A stretch of DNA of 64,000 nt from Protea cynaroides (taxonomy: Eukaryota > Streptophyta > Magnoliopsida > Proteales > Proteaceae), in contig CM053267.1 of NCBI GenBank assembly GCA_028583415.1, positions 51,660,914-51,724,913 on the forward strand. Direction: 5' to 3'. Made by a program: the position numbers and the translations under genes. The notes under the pieces were generated by a model. That model ran no database searches. It had not been told where the DNA came from and saw only the letters and a program-made list of their open reading frames with translations. This document shows, one piece after another, positions 1 to 12,700 of the stretch (position 1 is the first letter of the stretch; each line of letters starts with the position of its first letter).

Positions 1-459
1 AGGCTTCAGCTAAAAATAGAGGAACTCCAAGATTAGGAAAACAGTAGTAGCTCATATCCAACAAGCAAGAACATGAAAACTGCAACTAATCCAGATTCTA
101 GACTGACTAGGTTCTTCTGGATTCTCCTGTCAAAGTGATTCAAACACAAATACAACTTTGTCATCTTTTTGATAGAGTTGACTCTAGGAGATTACCTGCA
201 TAAGGGGTTGTTTTAATCTTGGAGGTTGATTCACGAGATCAATTGCACCATAGGGTATGAATACAATCTTAAGGATAGTGACTTGTGTCGCAATTCAGTC
301 TTATACTTGATTCGGTTCTTCAATTTGTAAGCGTTTAAATTATATTTATATTACATTGATATGCAAAGTACTAGGTATTAGTATGCATAATGTTAGTATG
401 TACATAAAGTGTTAGTGTTAATATTGTTTTATTACTCTTCTAATACATTTGGGGTTGAT
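1..459. other. Intergenic, nothing recognised
   Basis: AT-rich sequence with stops in all frames. I see no gene, RNA or element boundary. Confidence 0.5.
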
Positions 460-574
460 GAGAGAGTAAAAGACGCATATTTATTGAGACCGAGTTTTTT
501 CCACCCATGTTGGTGCTTATATGGGACTCTTGAAATAATAGGAAAGGAATTCCGAACGTTTATCAGTTAAAAAA

Positions 575-908
575 AAAAAAAAACAAATGGGAAATTTACA
601 TTGACCTTCCTTTGACATTTCGTTTAATACGCAACATTAGCCTGCCTTGTGAGAAATGACACAGACCCTTGGAAAGCCTGCAGATTTGTGACACATAGGT
701 CCACTCTGTTAGGCAAAAAATGTTAGATGCTGAAGTGGAGAGGGCTCAACTTTTATAAAGATAAAAATGCCATAAAGTTATTAGTAAAGTTAAGTACAAT
801 TTAGTGGAAGAGTATTTTTGTTAGACCAAAATTTTTGCTAATATCGTTATTTTAAAATAGTGGAGTGTTAGTCCAAAATGTACAGGATAATGTTGCATAT
901 TAAACGTA
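575..908. mobile_element. Insertion present in block A, absent from block B
   Basis: Block B runs straight across this position (near 20865-20890), so about 330 bp is extra in A. The insertion carries inverted segments: CGTTTAATACGCAACATTA near 622 and its near-complement at about 885-907. It has no coding capacity. I could not fix exact ends or a target duplication, so the class is unknown. Confidence 0.4.
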
Positions 909-1374
909 ATGTCTAAGAAAAATCCATGTTTCCTAAAATTAATAATAGAATACTATATAATGGTGGGATCCTCCTCACTCAAGGTGAAATTCTTATTGAG
1001 ACGAATATATACCTGTTTGAAGGGGTTTTTTTTTTTTTTTCTCAATCACTTTTCGATAGTTTTCTTTTTCCTAGATGATTTTATAAGTTTATTTTGCCAC
1101 ATGTCATCTATATTTTGGCCGAAACGTGACAAGTGAGACAATTTCAAATTTGACAAATAAAAACAAATCCAATAGATAGAACAAATAATTAGCTATGCAG
1201 ATTCTGCGTTCTTATTACTCTCACTTGGGTTCCTCATCGCCAAAATATGGGGTTCATTTAATCCATCGCGAAACAAATTAATATATCAACCAAACTTATT
1301 TTAACGAGTTAAATATTTACAATGTGTCATATTGGATGAGGCTAAAAAAACTTAAAGATCTTGCTATAAGAGGC

Positions 1375-2130
1375 AGGTTTCATTGATTTTACTAATCAGG
1401 TTTCATTGATTTTACTAATGAACATGCTAGATCGAACATGAATTGGGACAGAGAGATAGAAGAGGTGCCAGCTCGGAAACAATTATGATCTTAACATGTG
1501 TTACACTTTCCCTAAAAAGTCAAACTTAAGAACAATCCCTCCACCATAATTCTAGGATTTTTGAGTTGAAAAAATCTTGGACATTTTCTATACTGTAGAT
1601 CACTTGCACATACATGTGTTTTCCACGGGATTCATCTTCATCATTCGTCCACTTGCAATGGATTCAACACATGTATCCCACAACCCATGGCCGGTGATGG
1701 AGTTCCATGGAGAGTAAATGTACATGCAAAGAAGCCGCGATCTCTATTTTCTATTATTAAAAGTTTTTTTCCACCGTAGATGAAGAGAACCAAGGGACAA
1801 CAATGTGAGGCTGAGAACCCGGCCTCTCCCAAAAATATGAGAAAAGACACGTTGTCTGGCATCCTCCCTTGCTCCTCTTAGATAGGATTGTAAAATGACT
1901 AGAGATAGAATGGTCATTTCATAGCCCCATGTGAGAGGGTATAGCGAGATGCTGCCAAGTAGCTTTCTTTTGCCCTATATATATATATATATAACAAATG
2001 GGAAAAACTCATTAACACCTCAAAACTAAATATGTATTATTGAATTAATTGACTATGTGACAATATTCGTGAATATATCTGAAACTTAAAAATCACAAAG
2101 TAGGACACATATCACCAAATTAATAATAAG
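1375..2130 (-). pseudogene. Orphan 3' flank of a lost His-rich gene
   Basis: This repeats the downstream region of the intact His-rich genes: the CATTGATT...ACTAATGAACATGC stretch, a fold-back element, and at 1890-2130 the same phrases that precede the stop codons of A, B and D (CATGTGAGA, the (TA)n run, CTCATTAAC, AAACAAATATGTAT, TAACAATATTC-like, AAATTAATAATAA). Homology stops at about 2131 where the gene should begin; unrelated sequence follows. I infer a fifth copy whose coding part was deleted or replaced. An alternative is duplication of the 3' flank alone. Confidence 0.55.
1599..1735. mobile_element. Fold-back MITE-like element, FB copy 1
   Basis: The arms are inverted: left CATACATGTGTTTTCCACGG, right complement of CCATGGAGAGTAAATGTACATG-type sequence. 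Related copies lie near 2508, 23679, 48781, 51272 and 62621, with a fragment at 25043. It has no coding capacity. Copies in blocks A, B and D may be shared by block duplication rather than separate insertions. Confidence 0.5.
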
Positions 2131-2507
2131 TCAAATTACACGCATTCCCCCTTGTAGTTAAGAAATTACACTTAGCTCTAATCAACTAATGGTGTTAACA
2201 TTAAATAATGAATTGACTAATTTACCCTTGGTCTTGCCATATAAACTGAGGCATTTTATTTCACCAGATTCTACAACATTCTCCCTCTAGCCAACACTCT
2301 CACGGTCCCTGGAAGATTTATGGTATTGCTCGTCACCCTTGTCATTCTCTAGAATTATCAAAAAAATAGATCTCTAATCAAACTCAAGCTAAGGAACGAG
2401 CTTGAATGCCTTTATCTTGTCTAAACACGAAAAAAAAAACATGGAATTCATGAAACCCTAAAGCCATGCCCTTTGCTCTTGTTCACGAATACAATTTCTA
2501 TATCGTA
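2131..2507. other. Intergenic replacement sequence
   Basis: It separates the orphan 3' flank from the His-rich gene A flank. The opening (CAAATTACACGCATTCCCCC, AAATTACACTTAGC) resembles the ends of plant Mutator-like elements seen elsewhere in this window, but no matching right end was found. No gene seen. Confidence 0.35.
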
Positions 2508-2697
2508 GATTACCTGCACATATGTGTACTCTTCAAGGGACTCATCATCGTCCATATGATGAAGTGGATCCCAAATCCTTTGATTCAGTGGATTCGAATT
2601 ACCATGCGTCTCTATCCCTCCGATGCGACTGAAACTACCTTTGCTCAGTGTGACGGTGATGGGTTTCCATGGAGAGTACACGTACATGTAGAGAAAC
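2508..2697. mobile_element. Fold-back MITE-like element, FB copy 2
   Basis: Left arm ACATATGTGTACTCTTCAAG; right arm contains CCATGGAGAGTACACGTACA, its near inverted complement. It lies in the 3' flank of His-rich gene A, as do the corresponding copies in B and D. Confidence 0.5.
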
Positions 2698-3200
2698 CGA
2701 CCTCCATTTTCAATTATTGAAAGTTTTTCTTCACCATGCGTGAGGGGAACCAAGGGACAACAATGCGAGTTTGAGGACCCTCTCCCAATAAAAAATATGG
2801 GAAAACAAACGTTCTCTTACATCCTCTCTGCTCCTTTTACTTGTGATTGTAAATTGTCAAAGGATTTTAATTAAGAAATAAATAAATTAATTAAATAAAA
2901 TGTCAAAGGATAGGATAGTCATTTCACAATTTCATGTGAGAAGGCGTAAGAAGACACTACCGGGCAGCTTTCTTTTGCCATATATATATATATATATATA
3001 TAAAACAAATGTTAAAACTCATTAACTTCAGAAAACAAATATGTATGACTGAATTAATTGACTGTGTGACAATATTCATGAATGTATATAAAACTTAAAA
3101 ATCACAAAGTAGGGCACATATCATCAAATTAATAATAACAACGCACACAACAACAATAGAAGACGAAAAAAAAAAAAAAAAAAAAAAACCTCAAACCGCC

Positions 3201-4079
3201 TTAATGAAGTGCTTGAAGAACTTCGAGGAACCACCTGATGAGGCTTGCATGTTTCTTCTCTTTCTTCCATACCTCCTTCTGGTGTTTCATCTCTCCTTCC
3301 TCGAATCCCATCATCCCTTCACCTTCCTCACTTGGCTTATGATCATAATGAACACGTTTTCCATGGAGAAACCCTGCCTTCTTGGCCTGACTCTCTATTC
3401 CAGCGATGAGTGGCACAGACTGTTTCTCCATCTGATCCTGCTCTTCCATCCTCTCCGAGTGTGTGTGATTCTTATGATGATGATGATGATGGCAGTGTGA
3501 TTGGTTCTTATGATGATGATGATGGTGGCTGTGAGAATGGTTCTTATGATGATGGTGGTGATGGTGGTGATGATGGTGGTGCTTCTCAGCGTCATATCCT
3601 AATGGCAGCTTAGCCGTGGCGTCACTGGATTCAATCTCTTCCATCCTCTCCGAGTGTGTGTGATTCTTATGATGATGATGATGATGGCAGTGTGATTGAT
3701 TCTTATGGTGATGGTGGTGGTGATGATGGTGGTGATGGTGGTGGAGGTGGTGGTGGTGATGATGATGATGGTGATGATGGTGATGATGATGGTGGTGATG
3801 CTTCTCAACGTCAGATCCTGATGGCAGCTCACCCCTGACATGGATGAATTCAATTTCAGCAACTTCATACTTTGAAACATAATCTTCTTCGGGTTTCTCG
3901 CTAGGTAGGAGGATTTTGGTGTCTGTGGTTGAATCAGGAAGATCGTCGGAGCTTGAAGGTTTCCATTCAACCACGATATTCTCTAGATCTTCTGGTTTGA
4001 GAGGTTGGATATGAGCGTGGGAAAGGAGGAATAAGGAGAAGATAAGAGTGATAGCAACTGCAAGTCTTGCTTTCGCCAT
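3201..4079 (-). CDS. Secreted histidine-rich protein, copy A (292 aa)
   Basis: Function is not known and I recognise no named family. Residues 1-22 form a typical signal peptide (MAKAR, then a Leu/Ile/Phe-rich core, SHA cleavage). An acidic conserved segment follows (PLKPEDLENIVVEWK; KILLPSEKP). The middle is dominated by histidine, including about 18 His, one Leu and 13 more His, with KNQSHC and KNHTHS spacers. A 195-bp in-frame duplication (units starting at 3441 and 3636) makes A longer than B and D. The Phe-rich FPF...C-His motif of B, C and D is missing. The tail is unusual: one extra T after the WF codons (compared with B and D) shifts the frame, so the basic RKFF...HFH ending becomes LEVLQALH. 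Long His runs suggest Zn, Cu or Ni binding in the apoplast or secretory pathway; that is inference. Confidence 0.8.
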   Translation of the reverse strand: MAKARLAVAITLIFSLFLLSHAHIQPLKPEDLENIVVEWKPSSSDDLPDSTTDTKILLPSEKPEEDYVSKYEVAEIEFIHVRGELPSGSDVEKHHHHHHHHHHHHHHHHHHLHHHHHHHHHHHHHKNQSHCHHHHHHKNHTHSERMEEIESSDATAKLPLGYDAEKHHHHHHHHHHHHKNHSHSHHHHHHKNQSHCHHHHHHKNHTHSERMEEQDQMEKQSVPLIAGIESQAKKAGFLHGKRVHYDHKPSEEGEGMMGFEEGEMKHQKEVWKKEKKHASLIRWFLEVLQALH

Positions 4080-4141
4080 TGGAACGGATGGAGAAAGTCC
4101 GGTGAAGATTTTAGAGATGAGAGAGATGAGAGAAATGATTA

Positions 4142-4149
4142 TATTTATA
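4142..4149 (-). promoter_or_regulatory. TATA box of His-rich gene A
   Basis: Minus-strand TATAAATA, 63 bases upstream of the ATG. The same box and a CT-rich leader recur at B, C and D. Upstream similarity to block B continues to about 4330. Confidence 0.6.
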
Positions 4150-4399
4150 GATGGAGTTTGGAGATTGGAGACTGGAGAGGTATACGAAAGTGGATTTAGG
4201 TGAAAACCAGACCGTTATGTACTTGCGTGTCTACCTTTCTAAGAAGGGATGATGGGATTCGAGAGATCAGCGTCGTGGAGTGGGACGCATACGGGATAGA
4301 GGAACGGGTTTCATGCCTTTTATATATAGGATGGCCATTGATCAGGTGTATACAAACTGTTGGCAACTTGGCATGCATTGACATATATTAATGGAATGT

Positions 4400-5054
4400 T
4401 ATGTTTATGCATGTTAAAACATAAAAATATTGAGATGTGATTAATTCAAACTGTTTCTTGTTTATTTTGACAGTCATATATACCATATCATTATTTTACC
4501 TACGTGGCATGTTGGCAAGTTTTTTCATGGCTGTGAAAGTACAAAATTACCCTTTCGACGTGAATATATGATTTTTTCAATAAATAAATAAAAAAAAACC
4601 CCTCGAGACTCGAATGTATGGTCATTTTCAATAAAATGGCTTAATAATCCTTAAGTTTGTGCTTCTTTTGTACTTAGGTCTAATTACACACATATTTTCT
4701 TATAAGTTTAAAATTACATCAACCTCTCTTAAAGTATGAATTAGGTGACACTCAACTCAGTCCGTTTGGTGAGGAACATTAGTTGCTGACTACAGTTGAT
4801 CATATTAATCTAAATGGCCAAACTACCCCTAAGTGGTGGTGAAGTTCTAATTTTTCCCTTTTCAAATAGAAACTCAATTTAGAATGAAACTCAACACATA
4901 AGTTGGAGATCTTGAGGTCTAGTACTATGTCTACAAAATTTAGATCCTAACCAATCATTCATGTGGCAGAAACTTGAACTGTCCTTACGAGCCTATTCAA
5001 ACGTTTGGCCCATCCTCGGTAACTTAGCCTCTTTTATTAATGGTTTTTTTTTTT
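4400..5054. other. Intergenic, nothing recognised
   Basis: AT-rich; no long ORF, element ends or RNA gene seen. Confidence 0.45.
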
Positions 5055-5182
5055 TGACACCGATTCAGTGCCAAAAATAATTGACACTGAACGCTGGTTT
5101 CCTTCAAGTTGTTTCAATAACTCTGAAGTTTCCATAATACCCTATTTATGAGTCCCAACCCCACCAAAATGAATCGGTGTCA
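5055..5182. mobile_element. Small MITE-like element with 13-bp perfect inverted ends
   Basis: It begins TGACACCGATTCA and ends TGAATCGGTGTCA, perfect inverted repeats enclosing about 100 bp with no ORF. T-rich flanks prevent a reliable target duplication, so the superfamily is open. Confidence 0.45.
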
Positions 5183-6690
5183 TTTATAATGAAAATTTAA
5201 GATCGTATCGAAGCTTATATTATTAGTTTAAGCTAAAGTACAAATACTTTCAAAAGTGAAAAAAAAAAGAAAAAGAAAATTAATTTAGGGTGTCATTGTG
5301 CAAAACGAGTTTGGATCCATTTTTATTTTTATTTTTATTTCAATTTTTTCCCTTTTTGATTGTTTGGTATCATTTATATGTGTTATTTATCATAAATAAA
5401 AATGGAAATGAGGTCAAAAATCAAAAAGAGACTTTCAATTCTCTTTGATTTTGGCTTAAAATCGATTTAAATATATTTTTGCACATAAGTTAATGAGCAC
5501 ATGACATAATTCTTTCCAACGTTTAAAAAAAGAGGACAAAAACATAATAACCTATTCTAATAATCTTTTTATAAAAACTTGACAAAACCTAAAACATTAT
5601 ATCTCATCGAACTCTTTCAAGAAACGTCTCGTGTCCAAGAGTCCTTCCAAAGAAATGTCTCTTTTCTAGAGTCCTTGGAGAGTTCGTTTCTCTCTTTTAT
5701 CTTCTCTACTTCTCTCTCTTTATCCTCTTCGTTTCTTTTTTTTTTTTCCTTTCTGGATTTTGCTTCTCTCTCTTTATCCTCTTTTCGTTTCTTTTTTTTT
5801 TTCTTGTGGATTTTGCTTTCAGGTATCTAGTAGGATCACGGCTTCAATTTTTTGTCACCAGCACATGTAAGGGTTTTTTCCATTCCTCTTCTTCTTCTTC
5901 TTTTAGTTTTTTTTTTTTGGGTAAATATTCTTCTTTTAGTTTATTCCCCTTCTTTCTTATTCTTTCTTTGTACATCACTTATACTATAACTCTTCTTAGG
6001 TTTTCTATCAAATAAACTAAGAGAATCATTATTCTGGGGTACATTGCAGTGAACCGTAGCATTCCGTTCAGGGATCAAATCTTTTTGTTGCCGGTGAGGT
6101 TCTTTCCGTCCTCCTCCTCTTCTTCTTCTCCTTTTCATTTGGTTCCCTTTTTTTTGTCTTCTTTCTTTGTATACAGAGGTCTCAGTTTGTTCAAGGGTGT
6201 AGGATTGTGTAGTTGTTAAAATAAGAGTTGCATAAGTTGTTAAAGTCTATTATTTTTTTTTATATATATATATTTTTTCTTACGCATTCAATCAGAACTG
6301 TACCTAAGGAAGCACCTTACACAAAAAGAGTGGAGAATGAGGGAAGGAAGAAACCCAGATGGAATTGGTTTTTCAATATAAAGTTAAAGCCTAGTAGCAT
6401 GAGAAATTAATTAAAGTCCGTTGGACCTGACTGATAAGAACTGCTCAGAAAAGAAACTTTAAAAAGGAAAGAAATAAGAGCCATCTAGGCCTTGACTTTA
6501 TTAATAGTTCATCTGTACATGCTTGAATTATATAAGAGCTATCTAGGCTTCACTTTATTGACTAGACTTTGATGATCTTACTTGTCATTTAAGAGCTCAG
6601 AAGCATTAACGAGGCATCTCATTACATCCACTTGGGCTGTTAGATAGATGATATAATCTTGGGTTTTCTCTAACAAAGATAACTCATCCA
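5183..6690. other. Intergenic, pyrimidine-rich with a short tandem duplication
   Basis: No supported gene. At about 5705-5820 a roughly 58-bp pyrimidine-rich unit (TCTCTCTTTATCCTCTT... GGATTTTGCT) occurs twice in tandem. The CT-rich stretches resemble plant leaders or introns but have no adjoining coding exon. Confidence 0.4.
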
Positions 6691-7034
6691 CGAATATCTA
6701 CGAAAAAAAGGCTTCAATTGCGACACATAAGCAGAAGTTTTAGCGACGTTTATGATTACAGTCGCTAAATGTCCTATTTAGAGGCGGTTATACAACGTAT
6801 AAGGACGGGTATTATTACCGTCCCTACTCTAATCCATATTAGCCCGATTCTTGGCATGAATATTTGGTATTTTTAGAGACAGTAAAAGAACCGTCGCTAA
6901 ATGTATATATTAGAGACGGTAAAATAAACCGCCAGTTAATGGAAAGATTATACAGTATTTGGTGTCGGTATATTTTACTACTCCGTATAAGTAATTAAAG
7001 ACGGTCTATTACCACTGCTATACGTATTTTTATT

Positions 7035-9725
7035 AATAAAAAACCTTTTTTTTTTTTTTTTTTTTCACACATAAGAAGGGTAACTTTTCGGTTCCCGCTC
7101 GATCTCCTTTGCACGCAGCGGCAAGAGGTAGCAGGTAGGTTTCTTCCTCCTGCAAATTCTTGCTTTCTTCCTCCGGAAAAAACATTTAATCGAATCCAGC
7201 GGCTCCCTTCTCTATTAATGAATATCTGATTTACTCATCTCCTCTGAACAGCATCTGAAGCCCTCCCTTCTCTGTTGAAGAGCAAATCGGAAGGGGTAAC
7301 TTCATTGTCTTCTCTGGTAAGCCCAAACTCCATCACCTTCTCTGTCGAAGAGTAAATCCGAAGGGGTAGCTTCATCTTCTTCTGTGTTGAACACTAGCCG
7401 TGATTCTTAAATCCCTGAAGGTAGTCTTTCTCTCTCTCCATGTGGTTAGGGCTAGGGTTTCTTGGATCTATTATTCTTCTATTTTGTGAATGAGTATTGA
7501 TTTCTAAGTCGCTTTTCTAGTTTCGAGTTGTTATTTTTATTTGTTCCATCGATTTCAGAAGAATCCTACTTCTAGTATTCTTCTTCAATATTTGAATTTA
7601 TGAGTTATTTTTCTGAAATCTGATTTCAGATTTGTTACTAATGACTGATATACTTATCTCAAGATTGAATTAGAATATTTCTTATCTTTTTGTCTGATCT
7701 AAAACACTGAAAACTGATTTGACAAACTGATGAAGGGATTAATGCCTTTCTATCTTGGGCTGAATGAGCATGCTACAAGTGTAACGATTTAAGGATTTGC
7801 CTCGTGGTGGGAATTAGGATGGGTGCAATGGCTGACAATAATCTGTTTCGATGAAAATTGATGGAAAATTCAGCTCAGTTGTGAAAGACTTCTCTCTCTG
7901 AAGGCATTGACAAGTAAACACCGTATACTATTTTCTTTTTCAACCTTTTCCTTTTTCCTTCCAATTTTTTACGCTGAGCATTAGATACAATTGTTATTAC
8001 TTTCATTTTTTACATGAATTTGAACTCATATTTCTGGTTGATGAGATGCCTTCTAGTTTTGATGAATGGATCAGATGATGACTGTGAAACCTGCATGGTG
8101 GGGGGGGGTTGTGGTGGGGTTGCCTTATTTGTGTACTTGCAATTACAACTTAGATGTCCCCTCCCACTGTGGGTTGAGATTTAGAAGGCGATTCATAGAT
8201 TCATCTATTAATGAATGATGATGTAAAAAATTCAAGACGTAAGCCATCTTGGTCAAAGGGATCTAATACACTACATGGCATTTGTCTTACATGCTCACGA
8301 AAATCTTTAATTCTATTTTCTTGTGCTGCCATGGATCTGGTTGGGAGGAAAATTCTATCTTCTACATATAGACAAAGAACTTCTTGGGTTCCATTTGTTT
8401 TCTACACCTGCTTCCCTGCCTGATTGCATTATGTCCTCATGCCTTGCCTATGAACTCCACATCAAACAGAAGAGCTGATTCTAGAGGAGTGGTAAATGAA
8501 CCTGCACCAAGAAAGATTGCCTGATGAGAAATCTCTTAGAAGCCCAAAATACTTCCTTTTTTTTTTTTATTTTTTATTTATTTACATGTTATAGAAGTAT
8601 TACACATGCAAATGTTATTTTGAATCTATTCATTGCTTTCAATAATTCAATATATCATATAATTGATGTTTCTGTGAGTTCCTTTCAAGATTCACTCTAC
8701 TTCTAATTTCCCAATTTAAATTATTGTCATCTTATTGCATATATAACTAACTCCATGTTTGTTAGTTATCAAAAGGTTGAGACAGTGAACCAACACAAAA
8801 TGTTTCCATCATCCCTTTGTTCATCCCTCCAGCAGGCTTATAAAGCCAAATTAGGTAGCTTGCATAATTATTATTGTCATGTCAGAAGAGTCGAAACAGA
8901 GTAGATCAAGTTATTAATGATGTTGCTTTAGGGGAAATCCAAGATGTTAATTGGACAGGGTCAGACATTGAGGGAACAATAGTTGATTCTCCATATCAAT
9001 GGATAACAGTTAATTGATCCATATTTTCCTTGTCTTTGTTTTCAGCTGAGCTTGCGAATATATAGATGAGATGCTCATGAGGACATTTTTGGGGACCTCT
9101 TTCATGTTTTTGATAGGACTTCTAAGAAGGATAGTTTTATGTCAAGTGGGAGACATTTTTAAATTTTATTTTCACTTTCTGGTTATCCTTAATTTGTTTT
9201 AAGGATACTTTGTTTGTATTTGTGAATCATCATGCATGGTTGTTATATGATATATGATATATCTTCTTTAAAACTACTTGGTATTTGGGCATCTCTTTCT
9301 TTTATGATTCTTATACCTCTCATGTTGATACTCCACTGATTCTTTTATGATTCTTATACCACTCATGTCTTCCAATTTAGTTCTTTTGTTACAGAGAAGA
9401 TAACATTGTGTTCTATTTCATGTTTTTTTTTTGTTTTGAAGTTATGGAACTGTTATGAGATCTTGCTGTCATGGGGTGACATTGGAGGAAGTTGTTTCTA
9501 TGTTGAAGACGAGGACTTCCTTCTGAATTTCTAAGAAGGTTAGATGTATGTTCCTTCTATGGGCTAAGTTGGGTCATTTATACAGTTGGATGGATGGATA
9601 TGCTACAAATTCAGTGATCATTGCTAATTGTATGATCTGTGTATTGGGTTCTTTCCCTCATATTTTGTAGCTCCAATTACTTATATATAAATCTAACTTC
9701 TCAGCTCTCTTTTTCTGGTCTTCAG
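7035..9725 (+). other. Non-coding interior of the CACTA-like element
   Basis: Looks like leader or intron sequence: CT-rich stretches, and a repeated phrase (TTCTCTGT.GAAGAG.AAATC.GAAGGGGTA) near 7275 and 7345. A (G)9 run sits at 8101-8109. No coding exon is supported until 9736. It may be the 5' untranslated part and first intron of the captured ATPase gene, or the element's own leader. Confidence 0.35.
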
Positions 9726-9735
9726 TCAATCACTA

Positions 9736-12700
9736 ATGGGATTGCAAGACATTCCCGCCTTTTCTGGTTTATACAGCCACCATTGCCCTGAAACTTCAAG
9801 CCCTGTTCGTGAAAACCTTGTCAGCAAACATGAACCTAACAGCATCCAAAAAAAAATGGGTTCACTGCTTTTGTTTTTGCTTTCTTGGGTAGGCTCATGT
9901 CTGGAAGTAAGTACTGAGCACCTTTATTTATTTATTTATTTATTTTTTATTCTGATGATATTTTGCTTCCTTGTGAGTGTCTGAGACTATGAGCTATGGT
10001 TCTGTTCTGTTCTGTTCTGTTTTTGAATTGTGTAGAGAAACCCAATGGTAGTACAAGGACGTAGGAGGAGGAGAAAGTACACAATTGTTTATATGCCTTG
10101 GCCCGGACGGATAAGAACTTGACTTTTGAGTATGTTCACTCCACGGAAAGAGGTACTCGTCTGGTTTTGAATTAAATTCGGATCTTCTTTTCTTTAAATT
10201 AGTTGAGATGAATTATACTTGCAGAGATTTTGATTGTTTGAAGTAGGTTTCTACTAATTTTGGATTTGGACAAATTGTTATCAATTGAAGAGAACTAAGT
10301 GTTTGCTGAAATGTGAATATAAATTATGAGTTTCTATAAGTGCAAGCTAAGCATAACAGCTTATTGGTTGATCTGCAGTGTTTCCAATAGGTGGAGAATC
10401 TTAAGTCAAGCATTGACAGATAAAGAAAATGAAATCTCACTAGGAGGGATAGTGGAGGGAAGAAAAAGAAAGAAACACATATATATGAAAGAGGTTCTCA
10501 AAGCTAGGAGAGCGCACATAAACTTCCCTGTGATAGGAATTGAATAAATATTAACTGAACTGTCCTAAAGAAGATAAAAGAAACAAAAGACTTTAGTAAT
10601 GTTGTCCAGTCAAATCGTCAACTAGGGATTCTCTTGGATACCTGAATTATAAACCCAATAGAAATTGTAATTAGTAAGCTTTCTCCATTAAAATTGTATT
10701 GTTGAGCTAAACCACCAGCTGAAAAAGTCTCACTAGGTTTCATCCAGCTTCTGGAACCTACTGGAGAACATTGTGGGGGGCAGAATAGTAATGCTGGGTG
10801 GTGTTTTCTTTAACTGGAAGCTATATGTTTTGATGGCCTTGGCAATCTGATTTCTTAAACTGTCTATGCCTGGCAGAACTCTACACCCCCATTGAGCTTG
10901 AGATTCCCCTACACTCCCTTTATGTTCCTCATGGTTTTATGTGACAAATGTAATCAGCACCCCCCAAGTTGGGCTTGTTTCAGGGCTAACCTTTCAGAAC
11001 AAATCATCTTTACCCTTGTCAACTAGTTTGTGAGATGCAATGATAACAACACTGCATCTATCAAAAATCACTTTGCAGTTTTCTTCAACTGTAACAGTAG
11101 GATAATGGAATTCTTCAGGCCATCACAACAGTATAAAATTCTTGTAGATCTGACACCTATCCTCTGTTTTCATCTTTGCTTGCATATCTCTGTTCCTCAT
11201 TTTTTTTAAACTCCTCACTCTAAGTTATGTTTCAATTGGACAAAGAGCTGGAAATGTTCTCCAGCTCCACATATTACATACACTGTCCCATCACCTAGCT
11301 TCTTTATTAGCCTACTTGGAACTTCTTTTTCATTTGTGGACTGCATTTGCAGAGGTTTCTTAAGACTACAGTTCTTATTGGGAAAGGATCACCAATACTT
11401 TTCTTTAAAAATAATTATTGCTTTTGCAGCATTTTCTGTTTTTTTCATTAATTTGCATCTTCAACCAAAATAATTACGAAACCACAAAATCTTTCAAGTA
11501 TTTCCCTTTACTTTATGCTATACCATACCTTAAAAATGCTTCGGGTTGGATGTAAGTATAACAAAAGAAAATTGAAACTTCTGCGACTAATGACAGCTAT
11601 GATTGTATAACTAACTTAGAAATTTACGAGGTATGGGAGCTAAAGTTTTCAACATTTTTCAAATAGATTCCTTGGCCCTTTGACGCACTTTCTACCAAAA
11701 CTAATGTAATTTAGTTTAGAAGCGAAGAAAAAATTAAATAACTGCTTCAGTAAGTTTTTGAGTTAGTTGCACAATTATTGTTGATTATGATGAAAATTCT
11801 CGATTGTCATTTGTTTGATTTTGTAATATTTTTTCTCAACATTTTATATCAAATAAGAGGGATCCAAAACAACAATTGATTGGTTATTTGAATCAACAAA
11901 CCAAATATTTTTCATATCAGACCTTTTCAGTTTGCTCCACCATTTATTTTTTTAGAAACTCTACCTCTTTTAATACAACTATAGTACCTCCCTGGTCCTC
12001 CATTTAAATTCTTATCCTAAGCTGATAATTTAACCCATTTCTTGGATTTCTCCCTTCATACCCTATTAGAAATGGTACTGCCACTTGTTTATTGTTGGTT
12101 GTAAGATTGTAAAACAATATAAAATTTATTTAACAATTATTTTTTACTTCTTTTCTTGTTCTTTTTTCTCCCTTCAATTTCTCAACTTGCGTTTTTTATT
12201 TCTTGATTATTAATCTGATTTTTGTCCTGCCATTCTACACACATATTTATTTATTTGTTACTTTTCTCATACTGTGCTTTTAACGTCCTTGTGTGAGAAC
12301 TGATGTCTATACATGGTGTTAATATTTTACGAATTTTATTGTAAAATTATTGCAGATTGGTTGTGAAATAATGTATGTGGTCATTTATTTATTTTTCTTC
12401 CAAATTGATTGAAATGAATTGACATGTATCATAGCTGTTAGTATACCACAACTATGGTCAAACTGCATGTCAGTTTGTGGGGTACTGGAGCCCTGTGTAC
12501 GGTGCACAGTTATGCTACCCAAAAACTTTCCAATTAAGCCTTCAGGTTTCAAAAGTTATTAAGCCTTCTAGTTATTCGGTTAGTTAGAAAATGTAAATCT
12601 GAATTTCTGGAAGTATAATTATCATCAGTATTGTGATAATTCTGGTATTCAGAGAGTAGACCTAGGTCTACTTGTAATATAACCTTCCTAATTTCATTTC

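Larger units (their letters stand above)
460..4390. repeat. Segmental-duplication block A
   Basis: The stretch at about 460-570 plus 935-1330 is clearly related to 20757-21275 (shared phrases such as GAGACCGAGTTTT, GCCACATGTCATCTATATTTTGG and AGATTCTGC). The gene, its promoter and its 3' flank are related to 23470-25240 and 62400-63960. Blocks A, B and D therefore descend from one locus and differ by later transposon insertions. Edges are approximate because I aligned by eye. Confidence 0.7.

Noticed and set aside
909..1136. 75-codon ORF in block A
   Set aside because: The corresponding stretch in block B (about 20880-21060) is not open; mostly poly-T derived Phe runs.
3410..3838. Asp/Gly-rich open frames on the plus strand across His-rich gene A (and similar at 24291 and 63232)
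   Set aside because: They are the antisense of His codons (CAT/CAC), kept open by the triplet repeat; no conserved start or context.
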